From contig SCHM01000003.1 in assembly GCA_004123355.1 (NCBI GenBank), positions 5,847,058-5,911,057 on the forward strand: a stretch of 64,000 bases of DNA, written 5' to 3'. The position numbers and the translations under genes were made by a program. The first letter of the stretch is position 1; the number at the start of each line of letters is the position of its first letter. This DNA comes from Amphirosellinia nigrospora (Eukaryota; Ascomycota; Sordariomycetes; Xylariales; Xylariaceae). Under the pieces are notes generated by a model, which saw only the letters and a list, made by a program, of their open reading frames with translations, had not been told where the DNA came from and searched no databases. Positions 23,826-35,962 of the stretch are shown one piece after another.

Positions 23826-25620
23826 CTACTGGAGCCAGAATTCCTGGTTTTCTATATTCGGAGGTTGAGGATTTTCACCGAACGAGACTATGCCGTGATC
23901 TCGGACATAGGCCTCTCCAATCACGATATAACGATGTAAACTGGACGGCTCTGTGCCTTTACCATCGACCTCATGTTCGACCGGCCGAAGAACAATGGGG
24001 ACATGACACCCTTTCAGAACAGCTACGCAGTCTCGAAACTTGGCGCCGTAAGGAACTAGTCCAAGGCAGCCGTGCGACGTACATATCACCTGCCGGCCAT
24101 GTAAGCGAGCAGTTGTGACGTCGATGAAATCAGTAGAGGGCTCGAGGGAGCCGAACTGTCTCCATAAAGTGTAGTCAGTTCGAGTGAAAGACAGAGGCTC
24201 GTCTGTATAGCAAGTCATCAAATCCCATTCCGCATCCAGACACATCTCTTCCGTCACTTCAGAGTTGATGTTTTGGAGATGCTCATAGACGAAATTTGCG
24301 AAGGCAAGCATTTTCGCTCCGTCAAACAAGTCATATGGCCGGGTTAGCACGGGTTGCCCTCCCACTGCGACTATTTCGCCAAGGGTTTACCAAACACTAC
24401 GAGGATATCGTTACTCTCGACTCTGAAACAGGTATCCCGGTTATCCTTAAAGGCTATCACTGACTGTTGTTCGACCGTGATTGCACTCTCGATGCCCCCT
24501 GGGAATGGGGGTTGTACCTCATTTGCGTCCAATTTGGCACCCACGATGGTAGACCGGTGATGGAAGACCGGCGAAACTGGCTGCGGAGGTGCGCATCTGT
24601 GGTGGGCCAATCGCCTCTAGTACAGGTAGCAAGGAGGCGAAGGTCTTTATTTTTCTGAATGATGTGTAGAGCGACTTTTATATACAGGGTCCGAACATCG
24701 ATAGAGTAATCCGGCTTACAAGGCCATTGGTCGACCGGTATCAAATTCAAGATACCAAAGACTTTATCTCTAGGATCTGTCGCATCACGCAGCCTAGCCA
24801 GCTTCGTCAGCGCGTGTTCCAGCGTCCAGGATTTACTGTCGGTAGGATAGTTCGAGGTTATCCCGGAGGGCCAGGACGAGATCGTGATCCCCGCCAAGAC
24901 CGAGTCGCTCAGGATTCGGGGATGACGATGGAAAGCGCCGACAACGAATGCGTCGTGCAGGATTACTCCCACCACGACGAAGAACTTCCATGGCTGCTCG
25001 GCACTCCCACACCTGACGGTAATATGGTTGGAGGCCAGCGCGACCTCCTGGAGGACCCAGACGCGTGTCCACCATGGGCGAGCGAAGAGTCTGGCGAGAG
25101 GGCGCCATGTCGACCGCATTTCTTCCTCAGAGGAACGGCTGGCCAGGACATCGGTGTAATTATCAGGGTTCGATATGGTGTCGTATATGATCGTGGGAAG
25201 CAGCCACATGGCAATATTACTGTCCTCCGATTCGCGCCCAAGCCACACTATCACACGGGCGGCACGACTGTACACCTCGTGCATCATTGGCACGTGGGCG
25301 TTGCGTTCTTCGATGTCGGTTTGGTTGATACATATTGCGTCGATCCAGACGACTGCTTCTTTGTCTTGCTTTCGAAGTTCCAGGATAGCTCCATACAGAT
25401 TGCTGTTCACCATGAAAGGGCGTCCATTAATTGATATAGGCACCTGGATCGCGGAGCTACCCCAAGTATAAGAGAGTGCTTGGTATGGATCGGGCGCCCT
25501 TAGGTGTGTATGGATTAATGTGCCTCTAATGTGTTGGTCCTCCTCTCCCGGTGCGAGGATAAACAGTCTAACCTCGCCCTCTGACAAGTTCAGAGGTGAG
25601 TAGTGCTGCCACCCTACCAT
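23826..25620 (-). CDS. HET-domain protein (heterokaryon incompatibility)
   Basis: A fungal self/non-self recognition protein. The N-terminus MVGWQHYSPLNLSEGEVRLF leads into a typical HET domain: YQALSYTWGS, VWIDAICINQTD, EERNAHVPMMHEVYSRA, VWLG, WWTRVWVLQE. DPRDKVFGILNL follows, as in HET-6-type proteins. The C-terminal part (HGCLGLVPYGAKFRDCVAVL, then IGEAYVRDHG) is the usual small beta-rich tail seen in this family. Two apparent single-base frame changes (near 24510 and 24375) separate the tail from the body; no intron is needed. HET proteins trigger cell death when activated by an incompatible partner. The locus is transcribed divergently from the DUF4419 gene with a spacer of about 620 bases. 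Which partner or allele system it serves cannot be read from the sequence. Confidence 0.87.
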
Positions 25621-26239
25621 CGTCGGAATCTTTCAAGGTTTGGTGTCATTCGAATATCCTGTCTCAGTTATATAGCATAGGATCTGTAGGACCTGATAAC
25701 TTACTTTTTCTTTGAGTATAAATCCACAAAAGTCCCATATGCAGGGTCATGTAGCTGCGCCACGAGAATGAGTTGAAGTATTGCACTTGATAACTTTAAA
25801 GGGGTCTCGAGTGCTTTACTTCTTCTAGGTGACAATGGGCATTGCATTGACACAAGGGTTTTAGTTTTGCCCAGCGTTATGAAACCCGCTCCCGCAGGGT
25901 TCTTGCGTGGAGAGTGTGTAATGAGCGACCCCTTGCGTTCTAAAACATGCAAAATACTTATTGTTAGAAGAGACTACGGATTGCAAAGTGATAGTCATGC
26001 AGTGCTATGAGCCGCATCTTCCCTTACCTCCACCAGGGCAGGCAAAGCTTATGAGCCTACAGCCTCATTATTTGGACTTGGTCTACTAGTGACACGAATG
26101 CTCATTTGCAAGGGGGAAACATTTACGAGCAGCGCGTTTCTGTCCTCGAGTCATTTGTTTTACACCAATACTGAGTAAAGTTGATGTTAGACCATTTGCA
26201 TCTATTTGGTTCGCCACAGCAATTCATCAACAGCCCAAG
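25621..26239. promoter_or_regulatory. Shared divergent promoter region, HET / DUF4419
   Basis: About 620 bases between the start codons of two divergent genes. It must contain both promoters. No clear TATA box or operator was identified; open frames inside it lack family motifs. Confidence 0.5.
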
Positions 26240-27613
26240 ATGCCGGTCACGATAAAGACAGCTGATCATGAGGCGAATATCATTAGCCCGGCTCGTGGTT
26301 GTAACTATCCCAAGGCCATCCTCAACAAGATCGAGCCCGAAAGGGTATCGGCGACTTGCTTCATTCGTCACTCGAGAACGAAGTCCCCCTGTTCTGATTG
26401 CCAACAATAACGGATTTGTTAACGCGGCTACAGAGGCATTCAACCATCACCATCACCTGGTAGTTAGGCCGGACGATGTTTGGCTAGCCATCTTGACACA
26501 GTTCAGCTCCTACGTGCATGGGCATGCCGAAGAGTTAAAGAGTTGTTTCGTCGCCCATGAGTAAGTTCACCTAATCAATAAAAACTCCAGAATCGAGTGA
26601 GGAATAAAAGTGATAAGATTCCAACAACCTAATCCTCCTTACAATGCGAGGAACAGTCCAATTCTAACTCAACCTCTTTTCTATACAGAGGTCAGAAAAC
26701 ATTACGCGTCGTATATAATGGTGCGGACCGTTATTCTCTCGACTTTGCAGATTTCGCTTTGAGAACCAGCAATCTCATAGATGAATACATCATTGATCCA
26801 GAATTGCGAAATTGGATCACGCCCGCTTTTGGCACGTCGACCCGGCACGATGTAGTAATTGCTTCAGTTGTCATGATGGGTATGCTACAAAGTTACTTGC
26901 AGCACGGTGCTCATTTCATGTGCGGTATTCCATCGGTCACTCTTTTGGGTGAGAAATCGGATTACGAGATGATTCTGACCCGTGTCGAGAAGCTTGAGCA
27001 ATATAGAGATGAACCTTCAGAGTTCGGGCGACTGCTCAGACCAATCTTAAACCGTTTCATACGCACTTTTGATGAACCCAACAACCAAGATATCATCCAA
27101 TTCTGGCGTAGCATAAGTTCAAAGAACGGTAGGAGTGACCCGCCATTTTATAACGGCTGGATATCCGCATTCTGCTTCTGGGACAGCGAGGGCCGCCGCC
27201 AGCTCTCGTCTCAGTCGCGCTTGAGGGAGGAGCTAGAGCCTCATCGGAATGCCGGCGTTCTTCGCCTAGATGGCATCTACTATCCCGGCATCGAATCCGA
27301 CAAAATACCACCGGGCTATGTGACGCTACCGGTGGAGATTAACGATCATGGGACGATAATCAAAGCCGAAATGCTCTCAGGGTCGGTGGGAATCAACTGC
27401 GCGAGCAGTGGCAGCCAGCTACCTAGCCAAAGTGGCATCATTGGAATCGACACCATGCAGCCGTATTCTGCATGGTTCGTATATGAGAAAGGATCCGAAG
27501 GTGACGGAGCCCAAGACACGAGCGCCCCTTCGGCTGAAACTGTTGAGAAAATCGATCTCCTAGTCAAGGAGTTGAATTCTCTCGTCGGCGTACGCGGTAG
27601 GGACACTGAATAG
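26240..27613 (+). CDS. DUF4419-domain protein
   Basis: Member of the DUF4419 family, whose biochemical function is unknown. Exon 1 (26240-26560) starts MPVTIKTADHEANIISPARG and carries the family signature ANNNGFVNAATEAFNHHHHL followed by VRPDDVWLAILTQFSSYV. A 128-nt intron (26561-26688) has a CTAAC branch motif and ends ATACAG. Exon 2 covers the rest, including MMGMLQSYLQHGAHFMCGIP, YNGWISAFCFWDSEG and a Gly/Ser-rich end. Two frame changes are apparent in exon 1 (near 26342 and 26394). The sequence before the first one supports the chosen ATG. The protein has no signal peptide or clear membrane segment, suggesting a cytosolic location. It lies head to head with the HET gene, which raises a possible shared role; that is inference. 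Confidence 0.83.
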
Positions 27614-29010
27614 GCCAGATCCTCCTTTTTGGATAACAATATTAGGTGGCTTCTCATCGACACGAGTTATGATTAAGGCTATAAGTCGTGTAGGCGAGCT
27701 TTAAATTGTAAAGGAAGCAGGGTGAAAAAAATAGTAGTGTAATCCAGAAGGCAAGGAGGCTAAGTATTCATGTACACGATACAACTAAAGATAAGCCGCC
27801 TAGCCTATACGTTTACGATTACAAACGCGAAGTATTCGAGCTCTAGTAGAATTTGGGATGTTCAATGGTATTGTGGCGGCTATAAAACAAATCTGACCGT
27901 TGTCCCTACCTAAGTTCTACCAGCATGATATCCCATCACGCACGATTACAGACTCCAGTCGAGAGACCCAATCTGTGCCGCCTTTTCCTCGTCGTCGCTT
28001 TGGTTAATTTAGAGGTGTTCCATCTAAAACCACTCAGTCTCGCGGGCTGGCACGTGGTCGCGCAGCAGTTCTAGCGCTTTGGCAGCACCATAAGGGTACG
28101 AAGCACAAGCAGGGCTTGTAGAAGTACCTTGACACCTTTTTCACCCATGTGTATGAAATGGTTGTATATGGTTTGCTTGTAGAGTAGAGTAGAGATCGAT
28201 AACCATCCATTTGATTGAGCGACCAAAAGAGCTGCTGTCACGATCACGACAGAATTGGATAAGGCGAATCACATTAGGCTCGAGTTTCTGATAAAGGGAG
28301 CTAGGATTTAGAAACCCCGCCATGACTGTCGAGGTCGAGAGCCTAGTATGTGGTCTGTGTTCTCTTGAAGAGTTTCTAAAGAATGTAGGGACGACAATAA
28401 CAATGGTGACTGGCTCTGCGATGGTGCTATGAGCCTTGCTATTACAGCGACCCATAGCGTGGACCGTGTCAACTAAAACGCTGTAACAAGTCGTTGAAAT
28501 TTTAAACCAAATAAACTACTACAGTACTTACCTAAGTTACCTACAACATAAGACAATTCAGTATCGAAGCACCTATTGAATAGTTATATACATAATTTAC
28601 TTAATCATAAAACAACTAGGTACCTAGTTAAGATGGTTGAGTGTAGAATGGTCAGTGTACGTTAAGTTTACATCAGCACCATCAAAGCGCATTGCAAGGT
28701 GACAACCACGTCCACACCAATGGCATCGAATTTGTGCTTATTATAATGTCTCTTATGTTACATGCTTTATGCCGAACCAAATGTAGAAGGATAAATGCAA
28801 CCGTGCCAATTATATGCTTTTCCTTCCTGTCGCTGTGACTAGAAATCCCAAGAAAAGAAAATAAAAAGAGCAATGCGCTTCGACCCAAGATGCAGACCAA
28901 TTTAAAAGACCCCGCCTGCCATATATATATTTCCTCCGCCTTTACCCATGTCTATATCACGCGTCCTGCACTAGGACCTGTTTTTCCATCGGCGCATGGC
29001 TGCATGCGTC
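27614..29010. other. Intergenic, convergent 3' regions
   Basis: About 1.4 kb between convergently transcribed genes. No gene was recognised. AT-rich sequence at 28490-28640 includes a CTAGGTACCTAG palindrome at 28617-28628. Confidence 0.5.
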
Positions 29011-30686
29011 TCATACGTTGTCGCCACCGGTCGAGGTGCTGGGTGTCTGCGCCTTCTCGTAGTAGACGTTCGGCCTGTTCTTGACGGCGGCGCGGATGGC
29101 GCCCTCGGGCTGCGAGGCCCACGAGTAGTAGCTGCCCTGGCTGAAGGGAAGAGGACCTTGTTGCGCGAGCTCTGGACCAGCTCCTGGGTGGAGATCTTGG
29201 TGCGCGACGAGATGGTCTCCATGTCCTCCATGATCTGCTGGCAGAAGGAGTCGAGGGGCAGGTCGTTGACGTCCATGCCGAAGGGGTTCTCGATCTCGTG
29301 GCCGATGAAGAAGATGCCGAGGATGATGTACGAGGCGAAGACGGTGGCCGGGATCGTGATCCACTTGAGCGCCGAGTAGAGCTGGAACGGAAGCAGCACG
29401 ACGTAGAGCCAGGTGATCTGCGAGATGACGATGGCGTAGGCGATCGGGAGAGGGGTGTTCAGGACGCGCTCGGTGTTGACCATCACGTCGTTCAACATGC
29501 CCAAGTTGTTGTCTAGTGATGATTAGTCAGTAAGCAGTTTTTACGTAGTAAGAGTATTCCAGAGCTGCTACTCACATAGAAACGTTTGTTGCATTGGAAC
29601 GGTAAGTTGGCCGTTAGCGACAAGCTCGTCGGCGTAGCCAGTCAGGTAGCAGAGAATCTCCAGAGGGAGGTTGCCGAGCGGTTTCTTGTTACGCTTGAGC
29701 ATCTTGCGAGGATTCGAAGTCGCAAAGGACAGCCCGAGGCTCTCGCCCATAGTCTTGAAGATTGTATACCTCCTGGGGGCAATCGCCTGTTCGTCTTCCG
29801 TCGCAGTCTTGGCCAGGGTATCGATATGTCCGACAAGATCAACAAGGTCGTCGTAGTGTGTGTATGGCTCGAATCGTAATTTATGTTTGAGGGCTACGGC
29901 GTATGCGATTACGAGATTCATAGCGGTCCTAATTGAGATACGTGAGCCCACCAGTCGATCCCTCTAGTCACATTTGTCTCGCAGGGCAGAATTAACCGAC
30001 TTACAGTTTACCAAGTAGATCTTCCTTTGATGAATTGGGGCGTTCTTGGGCGTGTACCCAGAAGACTCGACCAAGTGATTGTGACGCGAGGATGAGCTGA
30101 CCCCATAACCTCCGGCCTTCGGCGTATCGTTCGTATGCTGAGGAGCTACGGAACGACAGACCCATACTGACAACAAAACCCGTGATAGTCAAAAGAACAG
30201 GCTGAATAGACAGTTCAATGTGCTCGAACTTGGCGGAAAGGGCCGTGATTAAGCTGGCCCAGGCTCCTATGGCAATGAGAGGTATGATCATCTTGGGGGT
30301 TATGCTTCCGTGAAGTTGTAGGAAGAGGGGCCATTTTGAATGTTTGTTGAGATCTCGCGGTCCAGACTATAAAGAGGGATCCAAGTTAGCAAGATAGCAA
30401 AATTCCACCCAGTCCTTATTCGGCGACGTACGAAGTAATCGTCGATATCTATGCCTGTGTTCTTCCGGCTGAATGGATTCGGTGTCATTGTACCCCGCCT
30501 AGGAGTACTTGGGGTCGAGTTTTGCTGAATGAAGATGCCGTCGGCGTTGGATTGGGCGTTGTTATTGCCGCCCTTTCCACTTGGACCATGATGGTCAGTT
30601 GGCGCATGAGGAGCGCCAACTTCAGCTGCATGGCCTGCGGGAGCCGCAGCTGCGTGTCCTCCTGAGACACCACCGTCCTCGCCCAT
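29011..30686 (-). CDS. Bestrophin-like anion channel (UPF0187 family)
   Basis: A predicted membrane anion channel of the bestrophin/UPF0187 family. Exons on the minus strand are 30686-30432, 30366-30005, 29928-29576 and 29512-29011, with introns of 63-76 nt. Exon 1 encodes a disordered Ala/Gly/His-rich N-terminus ending GIDIDDYF. Exon 2 gives HGSITPKMIIPLIAIGAWAS and a second hydrophobic segment, then SMGLSFRSSSAYERYAEGR, a strongly conserved family motif. Exon 3 contains LKHKLRFEP and exon 4 the TM-rich SQITWLYVVLLPFQLYSALK followed by the conserved GHEIENPFGMDVNDLP. One apparent frame change near 29140 precedes the C-terminal YYSWASQPEGA; the protein ends STSTGGDNV. Fungal members are thought to sit in plasma or mitochondrial membranes; localisation is not shown here. 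Confidence 0.88.
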
Positions 30687-32660
30687 TGTGTATTATTAAA
30701 TATGGTTGAAATTGGTAGAAGAAAGTGAAAAGCCGTCCTCGGACAGTAGCGATGTTGATCTGAGGGAATACCGTGTCAATTGCCTGTTCGACAAGGGAAG
30801 GAAGGGATCGGCGACTTACATATTAATGAGAGATGTGAAATGGAACCCGCCTGCTTTCCTACCTATAATAAAAAAGATTGTGAAGATTTCTGGAAACAAT
30901 GGAAACACAACACACGGACGTACCCGATCTCATCTTATACGGGAAGATGGGGGGGCCCATCTCCGCGACAGGAGCCTCTTTTTCCTCTCTGCCGGGTCTA
31001 TCTACCAAAGGGAGTCTAGTATACTAAAGAACCCTGTCTAGGACTTCGCCTCATAACAGTGACATCTCCTGCAGAATAGTGGCCAGTGAAACCCCTGATC
31101 AGAACCCTGATGATGCTGAATCATCTTCCAGGGGGATTCAACGCCAAAGGAAGAAGTTACTACAGGTAGCTTACTTACACGCGATTGAATACTTGGCAGA
31201 CATCGACTAAGTCAAGCCAGTGAGACGGGGCAGTCGTCCAATAAGGTTATGAAACGCCAAGATTCGGGCGGGTCTCTCCGGACTAAGGCGAATCAGGTGG
31301 CGCCAACACTGGGCTCTAGGCTTGTTGTGTGCTAGAAATAGGATGTGGACCAGGACGCGCATCGGTATTGTTCATGTCACACCATAGCGCTGAAATTGGA
31401 CGGTAGGACTTGCGATAATTGGGGAGAGTACCTAATTGTGACTTTTCTGATTCAGCACTTGCTCGCTTGCTTGCTGATCAAAAACGCGGGGTTTGTTTGG
31501 GGGCGAAAATGCAATCCTTCAGGCCAGAGAAGATGATGACCAAATGTTGGAATCTCACCGCCGCCCTTTGAGCTATCTTCGTGGCCTTGATTCTCATGTG
31601 TTATTTACTCAAATAGGAAGATGAAAAAGAGCCAATTTGGCTTAATTCTAAGTGCTGACGCAGTTCTCGTGTTCTCCAAGCAATTCACGTAACTAATACC
31701 TCTTTGGAACTTCGTACTGTATGAAGGGTGAAGCAAAAAAAAAACGGCGACCCCTGCTCTGCCTTACACCTGCAGGGGTAAGGGGACGGACCCTCAAAAG
31801 GCGCCAAGAGGCAACGCTAAAGCAAACACACATGGTGGCGTTGATGGTCGGCACAAGTCTCAACTTGAAACAGGTACTGTTATTAGTTTTAGCAGATGAA
31901 GATTGCTCTGTAGTGTAGCATAAATGACGAGACGTACGACGCTGGGCAAGGATTTCGATTTGTTGGAATCTTAGATAAATTTCATTCTACCCGATTGAGC
32001 AACATATATCTGGGCTGAAGTATAAGTCGACCGAGGTAGATATCCACGTGTCGCGGCGCCCAAAAAAAAGCCCTTTCTGCTTGTGGGATGGGATGAAAGC
32101 CGTTACAAATCTATTTTCAATTCTACTGCCGATATCCCCGCAAGTTTGACCGTTATATGTCCGGTACTGGTAGTGTATATGTAGGACTTATGGCGGTAGT
32201 ATAGTCTAGGTTAGTATCGCAGGATTTTCAGCCTTATGCATATACTAAATGGTTTTATAATAGATTCGACGTGCATGTGTCTATTCTCGTCCAGTCGTTG
32301 TGTGGAATACCAAGCCGGCCCCAAGGTCTAGTAAGTCACGGGAGTGATGGGGCTAAAGTGGCCGTGAGGGGGTTTGGTGTTGACATTTTTGTAGGATTTA
32401 CTTAGTTCCTGTTTGCCATTGTTATTTGTAAGTACGCTGCGTGGCAAGTATTTCTGGTCACTATCAAGGGAGAAATTGAGGTGTTTGATCGTACGAATGG
32501 GCCGTACAAAATGTGTATATGCAATAGATCCTATCCCTATGTCCTGATCCCTATGTTACAAAACACTCCGGAACTCCCTCTATCCACACCCAAGGCGGTT
32601 TGAACCTGCTGCAATAATATTTGTTAATAATGAGCCTCGCGACTCGTATGCGTATTTTTG
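30687..32660. other. Intergenic, no gene recognised
   Basis: About 2 kb upstream of the bestrophin gene and downstream of the next minus-strand gene. Several open frames of 60-110 residues lack family motifs and do not line up as exons. An A10 run lies at about 31736-31745. Confidence 0.45.
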
Positions 32661-34510
32661 TTAAACTCGAAGCATTGAGCCGCGCTTCAGCTCTTCATCT
32701 TCCTTCTTCTTTTTCTTAAATAGAGTCTTCAGCATGTTTTCTTTCTTGGGCCTGAGCACCGCCTCAATTGTGTTTGCCTTATCCCGGCTTCCATCCTCAA
32801 TGGTCAAGCTTGACCGCTTGGACTTTGATGTTCGCTCTGTCTTGTCAGTCCTGTGACTTTGATGACTGCGATGACTCTGATGACTCCGGTGGCTGCGATG
32901 GCTGCCAGCTTCGCTCACACCGTCGCTCTCATCATGCTTCCGGCTGCTCTTGCGCTCAGGAACGTCGCTGTCGTCGTGGGTGCGAGTGCGATGTGATCTG
33001 TGGGACTTGTGCGACTTGCTTGATTTATGAGTCCGGCTCGTGCGGATACTGCGCGCGTCGTCGCCCCCGTACTGGCTGCGTACAAAACGGTCCGCCACCG
33101 GGCTAATTAATTCGAGGTCGGCAGTATCGTCTTCGCCGAATGGTGTGATGCCTCGTCGCCATGATTCAATGGTGCTCAACTCTTCCTCTACTACCAGAGC
33201 TTCGTCAACGCTCTGACCTCCCTCGGATGGGGGATAGGGGGGTAGGCCGCCTGGGCCTCCTGGGCAGGCTCGGCGGGCAGCGCAGGCTGTGCCGCAAAGG
33301 CCATCGGGGGCATTCGGGCAAGTGCTTCGGCCTCCTTTGCTTCTTTCATACGCTTGATGATCTTCCATCCTCCGAACATGACCACAGTCACACCGACCGT
33401 CAGACCAGCTGCGATCAAAAACTGGGGACTCGCAAGGAGCGCGAATATGGCGGGGCTTCCTCCTTTGATGACGGCCAGGAATGATGGCGACATCTTGCCT
33501 AGGAGCGCAGACAATTCGGCAAGCGTGAGAGCTACAGCAGCGGCAGCTTCTGGTTTACCTTGTAGGTGTTCTATGATGTGTGTGGCCGTATGATGTACAC
33601 ATTGTGCTTCCACCAGAAGGTTTTCGATCGTCCCCATTAAGTTGCGCGCCTTGTCCTCCTTCTCGTCCGCCTGATAAGCGGGGTCTAGATCGACTCTGTT
33701 GGCGAGGTCTGGGGGGATGTTTCCATATGCCAGATCCATATCTATCTCCTTCTTTTTCTTGCCTTCCTGAAGTTCCGGGTCCGACCTTGACCGTTGAATC
33801 TGTGTGTTCTCCATTGGTGCTATACCCTCGGTTTGCGCGCGAGCGAGTGATGGACGACTCAATGCCATATCTCTCGGGGCAGTCTCGGCATATGGGGAGC
33901 GATATGCAACGGGCGGTCGCGAGGGCGTGACGGATGACACTTCGGAATGTGTTCGCAGGTTGCTCATAGTCAGCGCTGGCCGAGATTGCGAGGCAGACCG
34001 GCGAGAGGTCTGGCTGCGCTTCGAGCGATGGCTTCTCCGGGACGAAGTCTGCGAGACGCCATCATCATTTGTGTAACGCTCGTCCAAGTCGCCGCGACCA
34101 TACTCGTAGTCGTAGTTGGGCTCTGCTTCATAACGCGGCGCGGTCGGTATATCATAGGTCATAGCCCGCCGCACCGCACGCTCCGCTCTTACGGCTGCTT
34201 TCTTCTCTTCATAGGCAGCTTTCGCCTCTTTGAAGGCATTGACTAAGTGCTTGCCCTGTAAGTCGCAAGGAACATTAGTTTAACCTGAACTCGTGCAATG
34301 TAACATTGGGGCCAGCTGTAAGCACTGTAAAAGCAGAAACGGGGGCAGAGGAAGATCGATCTCTAAGCGGGGCTACACGAGCAGGGGAGACCTCGTATAG
34401 CCAGTAATTAAAGAGGAGTCGAGAGTTTCAATAAGACAATTACAGTCGGAACTTACATTGCTAATAATTTTACCGGACGAGTTGACAATTGTAACGATTT
34501 CGACAGCCAT
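32661..34510 (-). CDS. Conserved fungal one-TM protein, Ser/His/Arg-rich tail
   Basis: Function unknown. The start at 34510 gives MAVEIVTIVNSSGKIISN, which I recall as a conserved N-terminus of uncharacterised fungal proteins; an in-frame ATG at 34633 is possible but less likely. A 201-nt intron (34256-34456) precedes GKHLVNAFKEAKAAYEEKK, a charged helix. A long disordered Ser/Arg region follows. Then comes a predicted helical and membrane part: VHHTATHIIEHLQGKP, ALTLAELSALLGKMSPSFLA, and a hydrophobic segment LIAAGLTVGVTVVMFGGWKI. The last quarter has SHRSHRSHQSHRSHQSHR-type repeats and ends with lysine clusters. One apparent frame change in a C run near 33240 separates the TM part from the tail. 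The protein is probably an anchored, highly phosphorylated scaffold; this is inference. Confidence 0.72.
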
Positions 34511-34684
34511 TTCCTTCAGCTCTGTATATTCTGAAGGTATTTCGATGACTGGATGCGAGCGACGGATGGGGGATAAAAGGCAGACCTTCCAGCTGACCGC
34601 CTTGATTGAGAGGGAAAGCGGTATGCTCCGCACGTCGAAGATGCCCCGCGGAAGAGGACTCCGGGGCTGGGGCCTCCTAGTTCA

Positions 34685-34697
34685 GGGGGGGGGGGGG
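34685..34697 (+). repeat. Poly-G run (G13)
   Basis: Thirteen consecutive G residues, the longest G/C homopolymer noticed. Its exact length is unlikely to be reliable in this assembly. Confidence 0.8.
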
Positions 34698-35943
34698 AGA
34701 ACGAATTGGCTGGTTGTCCGGCGGTGAGCACGCCAGCACGTATTACTACTATCGGGCACTCCTTCAATACTGAATACTGTAGAGAAGGAACCGAGGTGAA
34801 ATAACGAGGCCCTCCAGTTCTGATAATTATGGTGAGGGCTGGCAGGTGTTTGTATAATGATAACGACGAACATGCGCAGGCCAACTACGCACTGACGCGG
34901 AGGAACTGCGTTGTTGTGCATTTCTCCATAGCTAATGCATGATGCAGGTTCTTGGACCAAGATATATATGCCCCCAGGTTGGTCAGGCATTGGACAAATG
35001 AAGTTAAAGGCAATGAGCTGTTTCAGGGGCCATGTTGGTGATTGGCCGCCCCAACGGTGAAAATCAGGCGCTGTTGCATCGGCTGATTGCTCCAATTCGA
35101 CAGTCATCATCGAATTGGAACAACAGGAAGCAAGGGGATGCTATCGTGTGTGTGGTTAAAGGCACGATGGGCCGGAAACTCAGTTACAGTGAGGGTAAGG
35201 CGAGAATCAACCTGCGTGGCCATGCCTCGGTTTGGTGCCTTAATTTGTCTTACATTCTAACAGTCTACTACATCGAGATAGATATCTCTTGTTTCCAAGG
35301 TTCGTAGATGGAATCCTCGTATCATGGGTGCCTATCTTCGCCGAAGGACTACACAGCATACACGTATATCAAGTTCGGGTACCTACTTGCTGTCATTTGC
35401 GCATCAATGTATTGACCGCCGAGCCCTCGTCCGTCCAATGCGGAGGGAGCCGTTCACCTATACCGCCAGGTTGTCGTCGTCATAGTGCTTTGGAAAACCA
35501 ACTGTATCAGCAATATAGGCAGAGCAGCCAAAACCTATTAATAATAATTCTGAGCGTTACACATTGATCGTCAGTTAACGTTGGGCATAAGTGAGTAGGT
35601 ACAAGCTGCTCTAAATCACAAGCAAATCTAGTGTAGACGGCCTAGCTGCACCCTAACACAGGCAGTCCAACAAACATCTACACTACCATAAACGCCGGGT
35701 TTGAATGGAAACAAGTGGCGCCTACGAGCACCACTCGTTGGGGTTACACGTAGACCTGCCAAGGATGCCGCTACTAAAACGGTAATGGGTACGGAGCGTT
35801 ACAGCAGCGCCAACCTCCCCGGTTGCTAAGTGATTTTGGAATCATTCGCCAGTCTAGCAGATTTCCTTTTTGGTTATCATTTCAAACATAAGGAGAGGAC
35901 AGCAAATGATGTGTCATAGTACAATAGTACAGTGCAGATGAAG

Positions 35944-35962
35944 AGCTGAGCTGAGCTGAGCA
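35944..35962 (+). repeat. GAGCT tandem repeat
   Basis: Nearly four copies of a 5-bp unit in noncoding DNA. No function is evident. Confidence 0.75.

Noticed and set aside
24727-25434. Plus-strand open frame of 235 codons
   Set aside because: Antisense to the HET domain, which has clear family motifs on the minus strand.
29298-29516. Plus-strand Asp/Glu/Arg-rich open frame
   Set aside because: Antisense of bestrophin exon 4.
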